Assembly (NCBI GenBank): GCA_016187925.1
Contig: JACPIS010000009.1
Coordinates: 1 to 64,000 of the forward strand
Direction: 5' to 3'
Origin: Opitutia bacterium
Lineage (GTDB): Bacteria > Verrucomicrobiota > Verrucomicrobiia > Opitutales > Opitutaceae
Length of the DNA: 64,000 nucleotides
Shown here: positions 61,733 to 64,000 of the stretch, piece after piece
How the letters are laid out: every line of letters starts with the position of its first letter
Position numbering within the stretch: position 1 is the stretch's first letter
Made by a program: the position numbers and the translations under genes
Notes under the pieces: generated by a model
What the model was told of the DNA's origin: nothing
Databases searched by the model: none
The model's input: only the letters and a program-made list of their open reading frames with translations

Positions 61733-62373
61733 GACTTCTTCCCCTTCTTGAATTTGAGGATGATCTCAAAGTTGAGCAGGCCGGTGCGCGGATCCGTGTT
61801 GAGCGCCGTCAGGCTGACCGAATCAAACGCCTCGGCAAAGCGGGGCGCCGTGCGCAGGATATCGACGTAATTCGAGGCCGTTCCGCTGGCCTGGTCCTTG
61901 GTGCCGGCCACCAAGCCGCGCAGGATGCACTGCGGGCTGGTCGGATCGGTAATGCGCATGTCCGCAAACTCAATCTGCACCTCTTTCGGCAGGGTCTGGC
62001 CGAGCAGGAGGACAAACTCCGTGACCGGCATCGGGGTGCGAATAAAATTCTGCGCCTCGCTCAGTTTTTTTTCTTCCTCAGCGAAGCTGTTCGAAAGCCG
62101 GATGGCCTCGGCATTCTGCTTCTGATTACGCCCGATCTCGGCCTGCGCCTCATCGATCTGCTGGTTGATATCGTGCAGGTGATATTCGCGGTATCCGACC
62201 CACAGCGAGAGACTCGCCGCCAGAGCAATGGCCGCGGCATTGATGAAGAAAGTCGTGCGCACGACCTTGGTGTCCGGCAACCGTTCAAAGTTGCGGAAAT
62301 TAGGATGCCAAAGCGGCGCGGCGGCCGGCCCGGCGTCACTTTTTCTGGTCAGGGGCAGCTTGAGCGACAGCAT
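61729..62373 (-). CDS. pilN: PilN-like inner-membrane protein
   Basis: 214 residues. A short basic N-terminus, a transmembrane helix (about 42-62), a coiled coil (INQQIDEAQAEIGRNQKQN) and the PilN/Fimbrial-assembly C-terminal domain (PMPVTEFVLLLGQTLPKEVQ, then LRTAPRFAEAFDSVSLTAL). Overlaps the PilM-like gene by 38 nt, so the pair is tightly coupled. Confidence 0.78.
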   Translation of the reverse strand: MLSLKLPLTRKSDAGPAAAPLWHPNFRNFERLPDTKVVRTTFFINAAAIALAASLSLWVGYREYHLHDINQQIDEAQAEIGRNQKQNAEAIRLSNSFAEEEKKLSEAQNFIRTPMPVTEFVLLLGQTLPKEVQIEFADMRITDPTSPQCILRGLVAGTKDQASGTASNYVDILRTAPRFAEAFDSVSLTALNTDPRTGLLNFEIILKFKKGKKS

Positions 62374-63388
62374 TGTTGTGGGAGGCCATCAGGGCGAACA
62401 GGCCGAGCCAGCGTTCGTCCGGCGGGTTGGGCGTTACACCATCGGCAAAGCGAATCCCCAGCGACTCGAGCCAGGGCATCATCTCCATCTTAAAAGTGCT
62501 TACGCCAAGCGCACCGGCCATCGTGGTGCTCAACCAACCGAGGCTGGCCGGCAATTGGGTGCAGAGCACGCCGCCGATCGACTGGCCGGTCTGCACCTCG
62601 TAGAATCCGATGGAGGATTGCAGTTCCTTGAGCAGCTTCTTGATGAGCGTGCCGCCCATGCTCGTGAAATCAAAGGTGTTCGAATAAAACAGCTTCCGCG
62701 CGGACTCCTCATCCTTGAGCCCCAATTCTTTTTGCACGAGCGGGATCATGGCGGCAATGCCGCTGGGAATCGGACGCGAAATATCCACCCCATCGGCGCT
62801 CAGGATAAAGCTCTGGGTCGCCTCGGCTCCCATTTCCAATAGCAACAGCGGCGTCTTCGATTGCTTGAATTTCAGGTAATTGACGAGCGTACCCAGTGTG
62901 GCGACCGTCCCCAACTCAAGATGCTCCGGATAGAATCCTGTTTCCAGCAGTGAATCCTGCGTCTGCACAACATCGTCAGCCGGGACGCCGCAGAAGAGCA
63001 CCTCTTTCTGGGAGCCCTTGGTCGCATCATATTCACTGCCGTCCGCCGGGTTCAGCACCAGCGTGGTGAATTTTTCCGGCTCGATGCGGAATTGCTGGGA
63101 GAGGATCTCGTTGAAATACGCCGGCTCCTTCACGCGCTTCAAATCCAGTGTCTGGCGGCGAACAACCCGGCGCGCCGGATAGATACCGCAAGTGCTGTGG
63201 GCGTAACCGGTCGGTCCTTTCCCGACGGTCGATTTAAGATAGTCTTGCAGGCCGGCGGTATCCGCCACGGCGAACTCTTTCAGTTCCTCCACCAATAGCG
63301 GAGTCTCCGCTTGCGACATACGCGCCAGCTGTACGGTTTGCTCGCCAAACTCGACGCAAAAACCCTTGGTCTTGGTCGCAAAAAACAT
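62336..63388 (-). CDS. pilM: PilM-like actin-fold protein
   Basis: 350 residues, cytoplasmic. FtsA/PilM-type elements: LLLLEMGAEATQSFIL with phosphate-binding-like Gly, GIAAMIPLVQKELGLKDEES, KKLLKELQSSIGFYEVQTGQ and SLGWLSTTMAG. PilM recruits PilN and links it to the cytoplasmic machinery. First gene of the pilM-N-O-P-Q-like operon. Similarity to classical PilM is moderate. Confidence 0.72.
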   Translation of the reverse strand: MFFATKTKGFCVEFGEQTVQLARMSQAETPLLVEELKEFAVADTAGLQDYLKSTVGKGPTGYAHSTCGIYPARRVVRRQTLDLKRVKEPAYFNEILSQQFRIEPEKFTTLVLNPADGSEYDATKGSQKEVLFCGVPADDVVQTQDSLLETGFYPEHLELGTVATLGTLVNYLKFKQSKTPLLLLEMGAEATQSFILSADGVDISRPIPSGIAAMIPLVQKELGLKDEESARKLFYSNTFDFTSMGGTLIKKLLKELQSSIGFYEVQTGQSIGGVLCTQLPASLGWLSTTMAGALGVSTFKMEMMPWLESLGIRFADGVTPNPPDERWLGLFALMASHNNAVAQAAPDQKK

Positions 63389-63598
63389 GGTGAGTGCTTG
63401 GGGGAAGGTGACTTGGGATTAGCCGACAACTCAAGTGGCGGGAAAAAACCCTAACGGAGCCGGGACAAACTCCAAGAAGAAATCAGGTTGCAGGTGGCGA
63501 GCAAGGCGACCCTCCAGCCGAAAGACAAGATGAAAAACCACCGACCCCGTTAGGCTTCAATGATTTCTAGATAATTTACCTTGCATGGTCTCTCCCAA

Positions 63599-63630
63599 TA
63601 AAAAACCCGCCGCATTCAAGTCGGCGGGCT
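63599..63630 (-). terminator. Rho-independent terminator of the small ribosomal-type gene
   Basis: Read leftward: GCCCGCCG-acttgaatg-CGGCGGG then TTTTTTATTGGG. It ends the transcript of the 33-residue basic protein gene 34 nt beyond its stop. Confidence 0.85.
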
Positions 63631-63663
63631 CGCAAGTGAAGACCGGGCGTGAAAATACGCCGG

Positions 63664-63765
63664 TTACTTCTGCCACGTGCGCTTTTTGTGGCGGTTCGCC
63701 TTGAGGCGCTTGCGGCGTTTGTGTTTCGCCATCTTGAGACGGCGCTTTTTCTTCAGATTGCCCAT
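63664..63765 (-). CDS. Small basic AURKAIP1/COX24-domain ribosomal-type protein
   Basis: 33 residues from [10 protein letters not shown] to RTWQK, extremely basic: [20 protein letters not shown] plus RHKKR. This matches the bacterial AURKAIP1/COX24-like mini-protein (bS22-type) that binds the small ribosomal subunit. An upstream in-frame extension to 63852 is unlikely since it has no basic character. Own terminator directly downstream. Confidence 0.85.
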   Translation of the reverse strand: MGNLKKKRRLKMAKHKRRKRLKANRHKKRTWQK

Positions 63766-63833
63766 AGTGGTGAAAGGAGAATTTGCCGCACCGTGCGGCG
63801 TAAACGCACCTCTGTAAAGCCTTTTCCCGGGCT

Positions 63834-64000
63834 TTACCAAACCACCCAACAACCCGCTCCACTCGCATGCAACGCCACCTGCAGACGGGCTCCCGGGAAA
63901 AACTGATTCAAGCAGGTGCGATACGCCTCCAACTGGGGCCGGTATTCCTCCTGCAAACGGCCCAAAAGTTGTGCGGGCGACTCTCCCGTCGCGAGGTGAT
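63834..64000 (-). CDS. C-terminal part of a helicase/exonuclease-like protein (5' end outside window)
   Basis: 55 codons enter from the right edge and end in a TAA at 63834. The residues [35 protein letters not shown] and [12 protein letters not shown] resemble the end of an AddA/UvrD-type nuclease, where a PQL-x-x-Y helix is followed by a final beta-strand. Identity is tentative since only the tail is visible. Confidence 0.5.
   Translation of the reverse strand, partial: HLATGESPAQLLGRLQEEYRPQLEAYRTCLNQFFPGARLQVALHASGAGCWVVW

Noticed and set aside
1-64000. CRISPR array or rRNA genes
   Set aside because: No regular short direct repeats with unique spacers and no rRNA-like sequence were seen; the regular repeats at the left edge are protein-coding.

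Overview
The window is GC-rich bacterial DNA with very short intergenic gaps. It most likely comes from the Verrucomicrobiota, class Opitutae (Opitutaceae-like). This is inferred from the gene mix: a PEP-CTERM protein, large YDG/Ig-like surface proteins, two pseudopilin/pilus-type assembly clusters, SufU-SufS, class I fumarase and a 33-residue basic ribosomal-type protein. No 16S rRNA is present to confirm it.

Layout. (1) 1-6689 (-) is one open frame of more than 2200 codons that runs off the left edge. It encodes a surface protein with 18 NHL motifs, an Ig-like domain, YDG-type repeats, a GH18 chitinase-like domain and more repeats. (2) 6973-13118 (-) is a type II secretion operon (DUF3237 protein, GspC-like, GspH, I, J, K, L, M, G) without GspD, E or F. 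(3) 13435-26092 is a signalling and surface island: a receiver protein, a beta-barrel, two signal-peptidase-like proteins (one lacking both catalytic residues), a receiver-LuxR regulator, a rhombosortase, a hybrid histidine kinase, a FecR-domain protein and a PEP-CTERM protein. An IS5-family element with a nonsense-mutated transposase sits exactly at the kinase stop codon. (4) 26.1-26.9 kb holds transposase remnants. (5) About 26.95-42.3 kb is an integrative mobilizable element next to tRNA-Ser(GGA): tyrosine integrase, excisionase-like protein, RadC, MobF relaxase with a candidate oriT, coupling-type ATPase, ParA/TraL-like ATPase and an AbiE toxin-antitoxin pair. (6) 42.5-64 kb looks like core chromosome: an NDH-2/cNMP/CBS fusion, SufU-SufS, metallophosphatase, HemN, PH-domain pair, aminotransferase, LysM lipoprotein, KdsD, fumarase, ECF sigma with a partner, prenyl synthase, a PilMNOPQ-like cluster, the small ribosomal-type protein and the end of a nuclease/helicase-like gene.

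The main discovery is a palindromic site, TACTCCCTAGGGAGTA. It is perfect once and occurs in about ten exact or degenerate copies. All lie between 6.7 and 25.1 kb, upstream of the giant NHL/GH18 gene, the T2SS operon, the receiver gene, the LuxR regulator itself, the rhombosortase, FecR, PEP-CTERM and two unknown genes. I infer an autoregulated LuxR-type regulon that couples a sensor kinase to a type II secretion apparatus, surface-processing proteases and large exported surface proteins.
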